Shown here one piece after another: positions 1 through 10,642 of a stretch of DNA of 64,000 nt. The translations under genes were made by a program, and so were the position numbers. The DNA is taken from the NCBI GenBank assembly GCA_950295325.1, contig OX485809.1:30146144-30210143 (forward strand), written 5' to 3'. The stretch comes from Polytrichum commune. Its lineage: Eukaryota; Streptophyta; Polytrichopsida; Polytrichales; Polytrichaceae. Position 1 is the stretch's first letter. Each line of letters starts with the position of its first letter. The notes beneath the pieces were generated by a model. That model searched no databases. It saw only the letters and a list, made by a program, of their open reading frames with translations, and was not told where the DNA came from.

Positions 1-196
1 GGGTTTAGGGTTTAGGGTTTAGGGTGATTATTAAATAATAATAAAAATCTTTCTTGATAAAGCTTATGAACTATCGACTTATTTATGTAAAATTTATTGA
101 TCAAATAATAATAAATCATGATAAAAACCAAGATCAATGCGACAAAGTCCTTAAGTCCTTTGTCCCAAAAGTAGTACCTCAACCGTGAATGCCCCC
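1..196 (+). mobile_element. 3' end of a telomere-repeat-bearing TIR transposon (copy 1)
   Basis: The window opens with three TTTAGGG units followed by about 170 bp that match 54199-54395 almost base for base and the reverse complement of 54957-55150. In the complete copy at 53637-54395 the same telomere-like tract lies near the 3' end of a 759-bp element. This segment is therefore the right end of another copy cut by the window edge, not a chromosome terminus. Its outer end carries the shared terminal sequence ending in CCGTGAATG and a run of C. Confidence 0.85.
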
Positions 197-823
197 GTAT
201 GCATTTGAAAGTGATTGGAATATGTGCTCAAAAATATTGAACAATCAACATGATTGAGGAGACCTTTATAATTACATAATAAGAAAAAGGATGTTTATTT
301 TTATAATGAATGTGATATTCAATGACCTCCAAAAACTACGACAAAAATGGGCATGATTTGGAAAGCTCATTGTCTCACATTAATTGTGTGTTTCATATTC
401 TATGAGAAGTGAATGCATAACTAAAAGTGTCCAAGTAAAGTCTACTTACGGAAGGGTTCAATGATCGGGGAGAACTGACACTTGTAGCCTTCCCACACCT
501 GTTGCTGGTGAGGCCAGTCACCAACTCCCACCATCAGGGTCGGACTTTTAAGAGACTTTACAATAGTGGCAGCGACTAGTCGCATTGGTCCTGCCACTCG
601 CTCACTCACTGATGCATGAGCTAATTTCGCACGCCATACCATTTCGCTCTAGATAATTCCATACTACTAGATAATTTCAAGCGAGATAATTCCGCACTAC
701 TAGATAATTTCGAGCAAGATAATTTTGTACTACTGGATAATTTCGAGCATAGTTCATTCCCTACGTTTTCACCTTCACAATGAGTGAGTTTACATACTGG
801 CCACGAATTCACATCCCTCTATA
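197..823. other. Intergenic, no gene seen
   Basis: AT-rich sequence with no convincing coding region. Between about 640 and 760 a short motif recurs several times (TAGATAATTTCGAGC and variants, period roughly 30-35 bp), a small degenerate tandem repeat. No known element end was recognised. Confidence 0.5.
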
Positions 824-1042
824 ACTACACTAAATATGGTATTTAGGCAAAGCTTATTATTTGGAATTACATGATGCTATATCTATTTATTGTACATCTC
901 ATATTTTACCAGCAAATGTTAAATTGGTAGTTTGGAAATTATAAAGCATTGACAGCTTCACTTGGTAAGAAATTATTTCATTAGTAAAAGGATATGGCAC
1001 CGTGTAAATCCAAATAGTAAGTCACACTAAATATCATATTTT
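824..1042 (-). mobile_element. MITE (inverted relative to the copy at 60.45 kb)
   Basis: About 220 bp that matches the reverse complement of 60452-60680 along its whole length. The left end reads CTACACTAAATATGG and the right part contains AAATAGTAAGTCACACTAAA, giving terminal inverted repeats of roughly 45 bp built on a CTACAC(T/C)AAATATGATAT core. It has no coding capacity. The right tip diverges from the expected terminus near 1040, so this copy is slightly damaged and no target-site duplication can be defined. Confidence 0.8.
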
Positions 1043-1149
1043 ACTATTTGTCCACGGAGATTTTTTGGCATGATCGGTTCATATTCTATTATTTCCACGT
1101 CCGATTGGTTACATGTTGTGTGAACTTTCAAGTTTTATTATTAATTTGA

Positions 1150-3144
1150 GGTATATTTTCTATATTCCTCTAGAACGATTGATAAGTTTTGTGAGGTCTT
1201 GTTCAACCGGTTATTTCTCAAACTCAACCGGTTCATCTCTGTAACTTAAGGTACAAAAATAAAAAACGATGAATGTTCACTACTAATGCACTTTAAAAGG
1301 GTAGAATGATGCTTTTGTGGACCCAAAATGATTAATTGTAAAAGTGGTGGCCTAAAAAGGATGCAGTGATAGGTGGGATGTAGTGATTGGCTGGATAGGT
1401 ACTATCTCGCACTACATACTATCGTTTTTGGGTGCCATTGAGTTCATTGTTTCTTGTGTGCATTTGTATGCACAATAGGATATATCGATGCTCAATTTGA
1501 AGAACCTCTATCATACAAGTAAAAGGTTTGACTTACTTACCTCTTTGGGGTCATGTAACTAATTACTGACATGAAATAAAATTACGAAACAACTTATATT
1601 CCTCATCATTTCCTCTACTCCATCATTGATATTTTTTGCACACTTGCAAGTATTTATGACTAAACTAGCTTATTTTCACCATTTCCATCTATAAGATAAG
1701 TCAAGTTCTATTCATGAAACATTTTCATGATAAAATATAAATATTTTAATTATGGATTTAAAAAAAACAATTCTTTACTATTTGTGTGTCATTGTTGTTT
1801 GACATGTTGACATCTTATGGTTTTTCTTTATTTATTTTAGATATATTCTATAGATTCCTCGAAAACATTCGATAACTATCCTGAAGTCTCGAACTTCAAC
1901 CTGGTTATTTCTCAAACTCAACCAGTCCATCTGCACCTTACCGCCGATTCTCTCCATACATAGGCCCACACTTACTACCTGTGGCAGTGAACATAGTTCG
2001 CCCGTTCACTATTGCCCACCACCAATATGTGTGGGCGGCCTAGTAGTTACAAATGAACCGGTTGAAGTTCAAGACTATAGGAAAATTACCAATGATCATT
2101 TTAGAGGAGTTTATAGAATATACCCCAATTTAATAAGGGGAAACCGGAGGATGTGAACATGTAACCGGTTGGACTTGCAAACACTAGGATCTCCACCAAT
2201 TATGCCCAAAAATCTCCCCGACAATATCCGGGGAGAACTAATATTTAGTGTAATGGCAACCGGTTGGTTTTGTGAAAAGGCCGGTTGAATTGGGAAAGTG
2301 GAGGATATGAAACCGGTGCTTTTAGAAAAAAAATGGATTTCAACCGGCAACCATTTTGAGAAGGAGGAATTTTACCCGGATGAATTGTGAATTAGGCGGA
2401 TTTCATCCGGTTTGATTCATCTAGGGGTGGATATCATCTGTTCTAGGGTTTAGGTTATGTGTTCATTGTAGGCTTGTAGCGATTTGGTGAATGGCGAACA
2501 GACGAAGTTTTTTCTTCATTATTGCATTTCATTGTTGACGGTTGGCGTTTAGAATGTATTATGAGTGTGTCTATGGAAGATCTTCATGGTGATCTTGATA
2601 ACGTACTAATGGAAGCCATAGCTTTATGGAGGAACTCTACAAAGTTTAGATGGTTGCTTTCACATCCACAGAGGTACCTTTCAAGGCGTTTTCCTCTTGA
2701 AGGTGAAGATGATACTGTTGATTTTGACTCTAACAGTTGATGAATTTCATTTTTGTATATAGTATGGTATGTTAGGTTACTCTTTTATCATGTTGTGGCC
2801 TCAAATCTAATATGAGGTTTTAAGACCCACGTATGATAGAAGGGTAAATCCACGGCCATCAACCGGTTGATGGGTTATTTTAGGTTCAACTCCTACTATG
2901 GATAAATTGTTGATCATTGTTGTTGGATGTTGATATCATTACATATTATTGTTATATGTTGATATGTTCTTTGAACATTGTTGTTGAATGGTGTATGTTG
3001 TTTGTAGATATAATTTTCTACATTGGAAAACCGGCTTACTTATCAATGCCCAAGTTTTTGGCCGGTTGTCATTACAATGAAGAGAAAATTAACTGGCACT
3101 TGAAAAAAATATAGAATATTAGCCTGTCCAAATTAATGACAATA
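1150..3144. mobile_element. AACCGG-rich repeat region with inverted subterminal segments
   Basis: The motif AACCGGTT or a one-base variant occurs about twenty times between roughly 1200 and 3610, in both orientations. A segment of about 85 bp appears at 1157-1245 and 1849-1937 on the plus strand and inverted at 2043-2130. Dense short repeats beside inverted copies are typical of the subterminal regions of DNA transposons. Small ORFs at 2522-2740 and 2917-3114 match no family I recognise. Exact element boundaries were not found. Confidence 0.45.
2522..2740 (+). CDS. Hypothetical 72-aa ORF in AACCGG-rich element
   Basis: A 72-codon ORF starting with MHFIVDGWRLE and ending in an acidic stretch (EGEDDTVDFDSNS). 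It lies between inverted AACCGG-rich segments, so it could be a surviving exon of a transposon gene. No domain is recognised and no promoter or splice sites were established. It may equally be a chance ORF. Confidence 0.2.
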   Translation: MHFIVDGWRLECIMSVSMEDLHGDLDNVLMEAIALWRNSTKFRWLLSHPQRYLSRRFPLEGEDDTVDFDSNS

Positions 3145-3145
3145 A

Positions 3146-3527
3146 TGCCCCCTCCCCACTTGACATTAGCTAAGCCTAAAAGTGGGTTCTTAAAAGTGTA
3201 GGACCTCTAAAAGTGTTGCCTCCCGCTCTTGTGATTGGTTGCTTTTAGTCTTAGCTATGAGGGCACGAGGAGCTCCATTAACAAAAACCGATGGTAAGTA
3301 TTAAGGCATTTGGGGATGGGACAAAAACTATCCAACATTCATTGGTTGGTAGATAAAGCAATGAACATGTGTGAAAGCTACTTAACTAAAACCTACTTGG
3401 AAATCTCCGGAGCAAGTTCTTGTAGGTGCATTGGGATGGCCGGACGTGTCCGCTATAACCGAGGGAGCTTTACCCGGGTTTTAGCGAAGTCTTTGGTTAT
3501 TTGCTAATGTCAAGTGGGGAGGGGGCA
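3146..3527. mobile_element. MITE with perfect 25-26 bp terminal inverted repeats
   Basis: The left end (TGCCCCCTCCCCACTTGACA and on to 3170) is exactly reversed and complemented at 3503-3527. The element is flanked by TAA on both sides (3143-3145 and 3528-3530), a 3-bp duplication of the TWA type used by PIF/Harbinger elements. It is 382 bp long and carries no plausible transposase, so it is non-autonomous. The ORF at 3310-3507 is inside it and is probably meaningless. Confidence 0.75.
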
Positions 3528-3530
3528 TAA

Positions 3531-4424
3531 GTTTACAACCGGTCCAATCTTGGAAAAACCGGTAGAAGTTGTGAAGGGGCGGATTTTAGCTGGTTGAGCT
3601 CAAAAATCTCCCGAACCCTGCTCCCCAATCACTGGTAGGGTTAGCTTGAAATAGCTCAGTTCCTTTATGAACAGGGGGGGGGGAAGGCACACCTCCGTAT
3701 GACATGTATACTATCCAGACAAACTTAGTGGTGCGCATTAGATTCTCCTTTTGTGCACATGGACAACAAGTGTCAAGCATGCCGTCTGAGTACTTAGTAG
3801 TGCTATCCCTGCGAGTGTCATCTCATAAACGTACAGCTCTCTCAGAAAATAGGAAAAGAAAAGGAAAGGATCTATCCAGAATCCAGCAGCCGCATCTGGA
3901 GTTACTAAGAGGGGATTAATCCTTGCTGGTACTTGCCCTAACTTCTAAGCAAACATTTCAAGATACTCTTAAGGTCGACCGAAAGTTTGTCCTTAGTACA
4001 CTGTGGGCATACGCATAGCTTAAGTGGATGTGACTTAGTGCAACACTTTTCAAGACCTTGTAGTGTGGCCTACAATATACACCATCGGGCTTGGAAAAAT
4101 GTACTCCACTATTTACACTTGAATCTCCAACCACCAACTATATTCTTATGCTTTCACTTTTAGTTGGCAGTAAGCTATCAATCTACTATTGTATAGAAGG
4201 GAAGACATGGTGGTGGTGAGGTTGTTGGTCCATCATTCCATAAAGGTGGGGGGGCTACTTTTAAGTGATGTCATGTGTACGTGTGCAAATGAGTTGAGAT
4301 GGCACGGCTCCATACTAGTTAAAATTAGCAAGAAGAAGATCTCAAAGAGCATGAATTCACCACAAGGTTCACAAATCGAGGGAGGAATAAGAAAACATCA
4401 TAAATCAAAATGAAGTGTAATTGA
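3531..4424. other. Intergenic, no gene seen
   Basis: About 0.9 kb with only short ORFs (3704-3919, 4189-4413) that show no recognisable domain. AACCGG-type motifs continue to about 3600. A GGGGGGGG run lies at 3674-3683. No element termini were identified. Confidence 0.4.
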
Positions 4425-4429
4425 CCTTA

Positions 4430-6106
4430 TGTGAGGCCAAACCCACCACCCTTAAGCGTCCTAGTCCGGGTGATGGTCTTGAGAATCACATGTAGTGTAT
4501 GTAGCATGAAAATTGATCTTGTCACATCCTTAAGCATTCACATCATTTTAAATCACTTTGTTTATTTAGAAGTAGCCTCTTGGCTCGTGGTCGCGTTGGC
4601 CTTCTCTAGGGTCCAACCAGCGGCCTTGGCAACACAAGCTCTTAAGGATATTCCCCTTTGGCCTTTGATTATCCTTTCCTCCACATTGCCCCTGCTAGAG
4701 TCTTCCACTTTATCCATTTTCATAAGTGAGTGAGTTTCCCAAAAAGGACGTAAGTGTTGAAAAACACTCCCTCAATGGTTAATTACACTTGCCTTTGAGG
4801 CCACACGTGATCCTATATAAACTAATGCTTTTAACTACTTGGCTTGCATTACAAACTCTAAACACCTAATGTAATGGTTTCTAGGGATACTAATGTATGG
4901 TTATTTAGGACCAGCCTTAACTAGCTTCTAAGGTTAATACGATGTGGTTAGGTCCCCTAAATAACCGGCTTCTAATGCCCTCTCATATCGATCCCCTTTC
5001 GGCAGCTCAAGGCTTAGCCCACCGAGTTAGCCACAGTCTAGCCGCTCCAAGCTTAGCTCCACCGAGTTAGCCACAGTCCAGCAGCTCCAGGCTTAGTCCA
5101 CCGAGTTAGCCACAGTCCAGCAGTTCCAGGCTTAGCTCCACCGAGTTAGCCACAGTCCAGCCGCTCCAGGGCTTAGCCCACCGAGTTAGCCACAGTCCAG
5201 CCGTTCCAGGCTTAGCTCCACCGAGTTAGCCACAGTCCAGCAGCTCCAGGGCTTAGCCCACCGAGTTAGCCACAGTCCAGCCGTTCCAGGCTTAGCCCAC
5301 CGAGTTAGCCACAGTCCAGCCGTTCCAGGCTTCCTTAGGCTCAACTTAGGCTCTATCAATCCGAACTAAAATCCACCATAACCACCTAATCCCTTACTTG
5401 CTCAAAGGCCCACATGCGAGCCTTTTAGCTACACTCTTAATTGTAATCCCCTCAAGATGCTTAATCGGACAAGTGCTAACTCTTCTATCCTTTGGCTAAT
5501 AAGCTAACTAATTACCTAACATCATTAACTAATCCACACACGTGGCCCCAAGCTCTAAAAGCTCATCTCCCTTGATAAGGCTTGAGAGAGAGGGCTTACT
5601 ACTTAACTTTACTAAAAACTAATAACCCACACACGTGGCTCAAGCTCCTAAGAGCTTGCTCCCTTGAGAGCGCTTGATGGAGAGAGAGAAAAATGAGAGA
5701 GAAAACACCTTAAGTAGCAAAGAGGGAGAGAGGGAGAGAGAGGTGAGGATAGGGTGAGAGGATTAGCACCCCCAATCACAATCCTTTAACCTTCTCCTCC
5801 AAAGTAGGGACTAATCCCCATCCACCAAGCTTCCTTCTTCCTAAACTACCAAGGTGGATCCAAAAGTGGGCATTTAACCCGCGGAGCTCACCTTGATTCA
5901 CCTTACCCCCTAGTCACATTATCAAGGCATACTCTTATTGAATTCAACCTTGAAATAATCACACAACACATTCTAATGCCTAAACTTAACTTCACACCAC
6001 ACTTCACTCTTTTTATGTTTTGTGAATAAACATAACTCATCAAAGTCAAACACAAATTGGGTTCGAAGAGTTAATCACCACATGTGGGCACGATTTTGGG
6101 CTCACA
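4430..6106 (+). mobile_element. Solo LTR, family 1, copy A
   Basis: Begins TGTGAGGCC with the family hallmark CCACCCTTAAGCGTCCTAGT at about 4446 and ends GGGCTCACA. Terminal TGTGAG and CTCACA are inverted, the TG...CA pattern of an LTR. The flanks CCTTA (4425-4429) and CCTTT (6107-6111) match at four of five bases, an eroded 5-bp target duplication. It is 1677 bp long with no gag-pol interior beside it. A 40-bp minisatellite lies inside. Confidence 0.85.
4999..5336 (+). repeat. Minisatellite, about 8 x 40 bp
   Basis: The phrase CACCGAGTTAGCCACAGTC recurs eight times between about 5018 and 5316 at a spacing of 38-41 bp, joined by CAGC(A/C)(G/T)(C/T)TCCAGGCTTAG-type spacers. The array lies inside a family 1 LTR and was not seen in the other copies in this window, so it probably arose after insertion or marks a subfamily. 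Confidence 0.9.
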
Positions 6107-6760
6107 CCTTTGAATGGTCGTTACGGCTAAGAGTTAGGAGGTGGTCTTGGTGTCTATAGGAAGAACATGAGATGCTCTACAAGATAGACTACTCGTTTGT
6201 GGAAATAGAAAAAAGAAAAAAAAAGTTGAAGGAGATGTATTCATCATTCGAAGCTGCTTGATGTGTTTCTTGAATGTGGGTTGTGGCGATGTTTGAATGG
6301 TCACTGTGCTCAAATTGCTAAGAGTGGGAGGTGTTCTTAGAATATAGGAAAGGAAATGAAAATTTCTACTAGAAGATTCACTTGTTTGTGAAAAACTAAC
6401 CAAATTTGAAGGACATGTCATCATTTGAAGCGGGTGGAGATGTTTCTTGAAGGTGAGTTGTGGTGATCTTCGAATGATTATTGCATCCGAACAACTAAGG
6501 GTTTGGAGACATTCTTGGTATTTGTAGAAAGGTTATGAAAAGCTCTACAAAATAGACTATTTGTTTGTGAAATGATTTTTAAAAAAACCTTTGAGGGAAA
6601 TATTATCATTTGAAGCTCATTTTGAAGCAGATGGATGTGTTCCTTGAAATTAAGTTGTGATGACCTTTGAATGGTTCTTGCGTCCAAATGGATAAGGTAT
6701 AGGAGGTGTTCTACTTATTTAGTGAAAGGACATGAAAAGCTCTACAAGGTAGATAGGTTG
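6107..6760. repeat. Tandem repeat, about 3.4 units of 178-195 bp
   Basis: Units begin near 6108, 6291, 6469 and 6664 with variants of CTTTGAATGGT and share CTCTACAA(A/G)(A/G)TAGA, TTTGTTTGTG and ATCATTTGAAGC landmarks in the same order. On the minus strand open frames of about 60 codons per unit (6134-6424 and 6478-6687) resemble one another (FKEHIHLL, FCRAFHNLSTNTKN), so the array may derive from a repeated coding segment. No protein family was recognised. Confidence 0.7.
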
Positions 6761-7688
6761 ATTGTGGCAAACATGCCACATATGAAGAATTCTATCTAGA
6801 ACAACCAACTCCCAATCAAAAGTTATGTTAAGTTAGATGATTATTATGCTACATAAAGAGAAAATTACAAAATCATTGACATTCTTATCTAGGAACTTGT
6901 ATTTTTGTCTTCTCGCAAGCAGGATGGGAGCACTACTTTTGGTGTTCACAACCACCTAAAGTAGATGGGCCTTAAACCAATACCTAAAATTTGAGTCCAT
7001 TTCCATGCCAATGGGGTGTAAAAGCTAGCACATGATCCACATACATAGGGGAAAAACTAGGATTGGTAGTTTAATGGCTATGCATTGAAGCCATATTGAC
7101 ATTCATGAGGGGTGCAATGCAAATGGTAACAAGTGCATATTGTGGGGATCAAATCCACACATGATCTTGTTTTTTTTACTAAGGCCACAATCAGCACCAT
7201 TTGCTTTAAAAAATGCTTAGATTTATTACAAATTCTAGTAGTGTGGCTAGTCCATATTGAGGTCTTTGTCCTTACTATTATTGCTTACTGGTAAAGGTGT
7301 GTCCCACACCACCAAATGAAAGGTTAGAGAGTAAGGAGTCCCTAGTGGCAATAGTAACTTACAAACATATGTGGTCATGTCACCACAAGCAAGGGTCATG
7401 TTGCTCATGACTCTAAACTTGTTAGCAAAGGGGTCTAGGGTTTTTAAGAGCAAAGCATATGTCATACATGCCATACTTAACTTCTAAGGAAATTAAGTCT
7501 ATTGTTTGTATGATCTAGGGCTATTTAGGGTTTGCAACATCGTTCACCCATTGATTCCTACAAGGCTATCACTATTGGTACACAACGGGTTGCCTTCAAG
7601 GATATGCATATGGACATGATGTGACATTTGTATTGACAAATGAAAAAAAAGAAGGCAAAGAAACCAGCGTAGGAAGGTGGAACACAAT
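6761..7688. other. Intergenic, no gene identified
   Basis: Roughly 0.9 kb without a recognisable gene. A 75-codon minus-strand ORF at 7247-7474 shows no domain. The last 50 bp (about 7636-7688, containing AGCGTAGGAAGGTGGAACAC) are repeated at 15433-15484, so this is repeat DNA that a family 2 LTR later entered. Confidence 0.4.
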
Positions 7689-7798
7689 TGTCATGCACCT
7701 CTCCATGAGGACTGCCCAAAACACCATGGGCACAAGGGGGACCCGGGAGTGACACCCGGGACTTGTGACGCCATTGGTGAGAGCCTGAGAGGGCCCAA
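7689..7798 (+). mobile_element. LTR family 2, 5' fragment
   Basis: Starts TGTCATGCACCTCTCCATGA and follows the intact family 2 LTR at 62139 for about 110 bp (GGGCACAAGGGGGACCC, GGTGAGAG, GAGGGCCC). The match stops where a CACTA-type terminus begins at 7799. The homology resumes at 10122, so this LTR was split by a later insertion. Confidence 0.85.
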
Positions 7799-10121
7799 CA
7801 CTACAAGGAAAACACGAAAAAATGACTGGAATTTATGACTAAAACAGGCAGTAAAGTGCATTGATGACTAATACCATTTGTAGTCCTCAACCGGGTCATG
7901 TCGGACCAATCGCTCTAGACAAAATGACTACGGTCATATCAGACAATTTTTGTTCCCCACGGAGCGTTCTCCATGGGGTTTGGGGACCTTGTTTTGGGCC
8001 GCCTCGTCATTTCTTACTATATTTAGTTATATGTAGTCATGTCATTTAATTGGAAGTAGTGATCACTACATGACTGTAATTAATAATGTTTTGTATTTGT
8101 ATGACTACATAGTTTTCTCTACATATTTGTTCATCAACAACTGCTTTTAGTCATATTGCGACTAACAATAGTCATATGATAAATGATCTCTTCCCAAAAG
8201 TAGTCACATTTGGTGCTTTACATTCCGAGGGGCTGGTCAATATTTTTGGTGTAGTAGTCAGTGTTTGAATTTTGGTCGTTATATGTAGTCACTATGTTTG
8301 TCAATAACTAATATCATTTTAAAAATCATTGAAGTTTACATTCATAATGATTGCACTTCTGTAGTATACATGATGACTAAATATTGTCATCATTAACAAA
8401 CATTTTGCGCCATCATATTAGCAGAATATAGTCATGATATTTGAACACCTTGCAACAACATCTGATTAAGCATAGTCAAAACATTCCAACAATGCACTAC
8501 AAGACATGTATACATATGCTCACTTTTAATGACTGGATGTGGTCTTCATGCATGACTACTAATAGTGTCATTTTCAAACAACATCGGAGTTTGCATGCCT
8601 GAGTGTTACAATGTTTTTCTCTATATAGAAACTAGGCGTTGACATAAATAAGAATCACTTCACTATAATGCCAAACTAAATATTGAGTTCCATGATATAA
8701 TTTTATGTAGACATTGCATTCAAACAATGTACATCAAAGTATGACTGTCAATATTGAACGTCATCACTTGCTGGACTGTATAACATGAATATGTTTGGTT
8801 GATATATTGACAAAGTTTACTACAATAGATGGTAAAATATATTCAATGCCTCTTATGAATTCACTACGAGACATCACACATGTATATCTCATCCACAAAG
8901 CATATTTTTACTCATCTTTGTAGATTGTTATTGTACACTATCCACCTTATACCCAATGTATATTTTATGCACTCAACTACAATTGCGAACATGTATGGCG
9001 TAGAAACTTAGTAGGCCACAATATGAAGTTTCATACAGCTTCTCCAATCTTACACATTGATGAATCATCTATTTTCACACTTCTGAAGAGAACATACTTG
9101 TCGTCTTCGCTTTTGTGTACCTCCACAGACACACATCCTTTGTAAATTGGAACTCCATGCACCATTCCCCCTTCCATATTTATCATATTTTTGTGTGTGA
9201 TCAATTTTTCTTTCTCACCTATTTCATAACTAATTATTTCCACAACATCTTCTACCGAGAATGTGGAGGGTGGTGGTGCTTCCCCGATCACTATGATTAC
9301 CTTTATTTACAAACAAGACGTGCATTAAAAATTCATGAATGCACCATGCACGTATACGATTGAATTCACAAAGTAGTATACAATGACAATATTTGGTTAA
9401 GATGTTCATATTTTTGTGGCTCCCCCTTCTTGTTTCCAACGTCCATCACCTACTTCGGCATCTTTCAAGCTTCTTGCATTTTTTTTTGGACCTTTGTGTT
9501 GTGCAATCTTGGTCTTTGGCCTCTTCTGCTCCCCTGCCGTTGCCCTGCCTTTAGTTGGACTCACCTGAGCTTCTACGACAATTTGAAATTTCTCCACCTC
9601 CGTTATGCGAGCTTTATTTTGCGGACTTGTTGATGCTCCTCCTGTTGAGATACTGTATTACCTTCTTTTGCATCGTCCTTCCCTTTCGTTGGTGCCACCT
9701 CCCTCTTCTCTTCAGGTGGTCTTCCGTTTTCTCCTTATTTTGTGAATATTTTCAATTGCCCATTGTTATTTCGCACATCCAACCTCAACCTCTACGAAGG
9801 CAAATTTATCATTGTTGTCCGCATGTTCTGCAGTGCTACTCCAAAATGACTACTACTACTTATTACATTTCCAAATATGACTATTATGAGTCACAATGTC
9901 CACAACCATGACTACTGCAACTAATTTAACCCGTACATATTAGCACACATATCATTGTTAGTACAACTGCCAAACATCCTACATTTTTTTTCATATGGTC
10001 GTGCTTCTCCTGCCACTTCCATTCCACCCTCTCCACTATCTGAGTGCCTACAATTACCTCATTCTCCTTAAATTCATGCTGCAGGCACTCATTGATGCCG
10101 TTGGTGAGAGGACTTGTGATG
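7799..10121. mobile_element. Probable CACTA (En/Spm-type) element inside LTR family 2
   Basis: The left end reads CACTACAAGGAAAACACG, a classic CACTA terminus, preceded by CAA. Many TGACTA/TAGTCA motifs in both orientations follow (7820-8600), as expected of subterminal repeats, and more lie at 9846-9912. The broken LTR resumes after CAA at 10122-10124, giving a candidate 3-bp duplication. The right terminus (CTTGTGATG) is only a poor reverse match to the left end, so that boundary is tentative. Minus-strand ORFs at 9031-9597 may be remnants of its protein. Confidence 0.6.
9031..9291 (-). pseudogene. Hypothetical transposon-encoded exon (86 aa)
   Basis: A minus-strand open frame with ordered, soluble-protein-like composition (VEDVVEIISYEIGEKEKLI, then GCVSVEVHKSEDDKYVLFRS). 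It sits in the second half of the probable CACTA element and ends at a stop near 9031. A lysine/arginine-rich frame at 9406-9597 (PTKGRATAGEQKRPKTKIAQ) on the same strand lies upstream and could be an earlier exon of the same gene. Position and strand fit a TNP-type accessory protein, but no diagnostic motif is visible, so function is not assigned. Confidence 0.35.
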
Positions 10122-10642
10122 CAAATAATCCTAGTGTGGGTGAGGGTCCCGGACATTGGGAACGCCTCCCACCCACAGAGATTAGGAGTCACGAGGGTAA
10201 GGCCATCAGCTATGCGTAGCTTATGGTGTGTGAATTCTAGAATGCTCAAGAACACCTCAATCGGAGGTGTGAGCTAGGAGATATGGCAATTTGAGTGGGG
10301 CGATGTCCCGGGACAGCGCCCTGGTACAGCAGTGGCCTGGGAGTGACTCCCGAGACTGCCAAGGTTTGAATAAGCATAACTTCCTCAATACTTGCCTGAA
10401 TGGGGCAAGTCAGGAGTCCATTTGCATCTACGTGAAACGTAGATGTTGATGGAGTGGTTGAAGGCATTAAAGATGATATAAGAAAGTTATGGTGTTCCAG
10501 CCCCAGCGGCTAAGGGAAAATGTCTACTTGGCCCCAACTCTTGGTAGAGACAAAAGGTTTCTTGACGGTTGTGTAGGGGCCCTATCAAAAGTCCTAGAGG
10601 CTTATATGGGTGAGGTGGTGTGGCCTCACCCACCCGAGGCCG
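10122..10642 (+). mobile_element. LTR family 2, second fragment
   Basis: Resumes the family 2 LTR at ATCCTAGTGTGGGTGAGGG and runs through the shared landmarks GAACACCTCAATCGGAGGTG, TCCCGGGACAGCGCCCTGGT and GGCCTCACCCACCCGAGGCC. It breaks off at 10642, where a family 1 LTR in minus orientation begins. The terminal 350 bp of the family 2 unit are missing. Confidence 0.85.

Noticed and set aside
1-26. Chromosome end (telomere) at the left edge
   Set aside because: Only three TTTAGGG units, and the same tract with the same flanks lies inside complete transposon copies at 54 and 55 kb.
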